Assembly (NCBI GenBank): GCA_007119005.1
Contig: SKQM01000177.1
Location: 1-6,309 of the forward strand
Source: Thioalkalivibrio sp.
GTDB lineage: Bacteria; Pseudomonadota; Gammaproteobacteria; Ectothiorhodospirales; Ectothiorhodospiraceae
Direction of reading: 5' to 3'
Length of the DNA stretch: 6,309 bases
Shown here: positions 6,185 to 6,309 of the stretch, in pieces
How the letters are laid out: each line of letters begins with the position of its first letter
Numbering within the stretch: the first letter of the stretch is position 1
Program-made: the position numbers and the translations under genes
Notes under the pieces: model-generated
Seen by the model: only the letters and a program-made list of their open reading frames with translations
Told to the model about the DNA's origin: nothing
Database searches by the model: none

Positions 6185-6239
6185 CGCGCTCCCCGTGTAG
6201 CCGTCGCGCCCGCGGCGGCAGAACCATGGGAGGCAGTCG

Positions 6240-6309
6240 ATGCAAGTCACACGTAGAGGCTTCCTGAAGATCTGCGCCGCAGGGATGGGAAGCTCCACCC
6301 TGGTCGCGC
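6240..6309 (+). CDS. fdnG: Formate dehydrogenase alpha subunit, N-terminal fragment
   Basis: Only the first 23 codons are in the window, and the gene runs off the right edge. They encode a twin-arginine export signal, TRRGFLKICAAGMG (residues 4-17), with the arginine pair at 5-6. It closely resembles the leader of E. coli FdnG (SRRQFFKICAGGM), the catalytic molybdenum/tungsten subunit of formate dehydrogenase-N, which oxidises periplasmic formate and passes electrons to the respiratory chain. The shared KICA and GM residues beyond the generic Tat motif favour this family over other Tat substrates. ATG 6240 is preceded by GGGAGG (6228-6233) with a six-base gap. The catalytic selenocysteine or cysteine codon lies outside the window. 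The upstream FNR-like promoter fits an anaerobic respiratory enzyme. The choice between FdnG, FdoG and related paralogues is open. Confidence 0.75.
   Translation, partial: MQVTRRGFLKICAAGMGSSTLVA

Noticed and set aside
5099..6256. 385-codon plus-strand open frame overlapping potI and the intergenic region
   Set aside because: It is out of frame with potI and Arg/Ala/Pro-rich with no domain, and it crosses the promoter region of the next gene.
6101..6298. 65-codon minus-strand open frame in the formate dehydrogenase leader
   Set aside because: It overlaps the predicted promoter and the Tat-leader gene on the opposite strand and shows no recognisable feature.

Overview
The window is GC-rich, tightly packed bacterial DNA from a proteobacterium, most likely a gammaproteobacterium. 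The evidence is a polyamine ABC-transport operon in the E. coli potFGHI order with closely matching protein motifs, and a twin-arginine leader very like that of E. coli formate dehydrogenase-N. An Ectothiorhodospiraceae-type host is a guess from the overall style (GC-rich, REP-like repeats), not shown by the sequence.

Layout. 1-281 has no credible gene. It holds two direct REP-like repeats with a 44-bp period, a diverged third copy in the opposite orientation that sits inside an imperfect inverted repeat, and a perfect 8-bp hairpin just before the first gene. 282-725 (+) encodes an OsmC-like thiol protein. 751-1647 (-) encodes a beta-hydroxyacid dehydrogenase of the tartronate semialdehyde reductase type; the two genes converge, with 25 bp between them. 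1648-1797 is a divergent control region with candidate promoters both ways. 1798-5939 (+) is the potFGHI-type operon: a lipoprotein substrate-binding protein, a 115-bp gap with stem-loops, the ATPase, and two permeases joined by 4-bp ATGA overlaps. 5940-6239 is a 300-bp intergenic region with an FNR/Anr-like box placed as in a class II activated promoter, followed by a structured leader. 6240-6309 is the start of a periplasmic formate dehydrogenase alpha subunit, cut by the window edge.

How the genes work together. The binding protein captures a polyamine, probably putrescine, in the periplasm, the two permeases form the channel, and the ATPase drives import. The formate dehydrogenase begins a separate unit, apparently under oxygen-responsive control. 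The OsmC-like protein and the dehydrogenase have no proven link to transport. I found no sign of a wholly new system. The best leads are the FNR-like promoter geometry, the REP-like cluster, and the lipoprotein form of PotF with an altered ligand-site aromatic residue.
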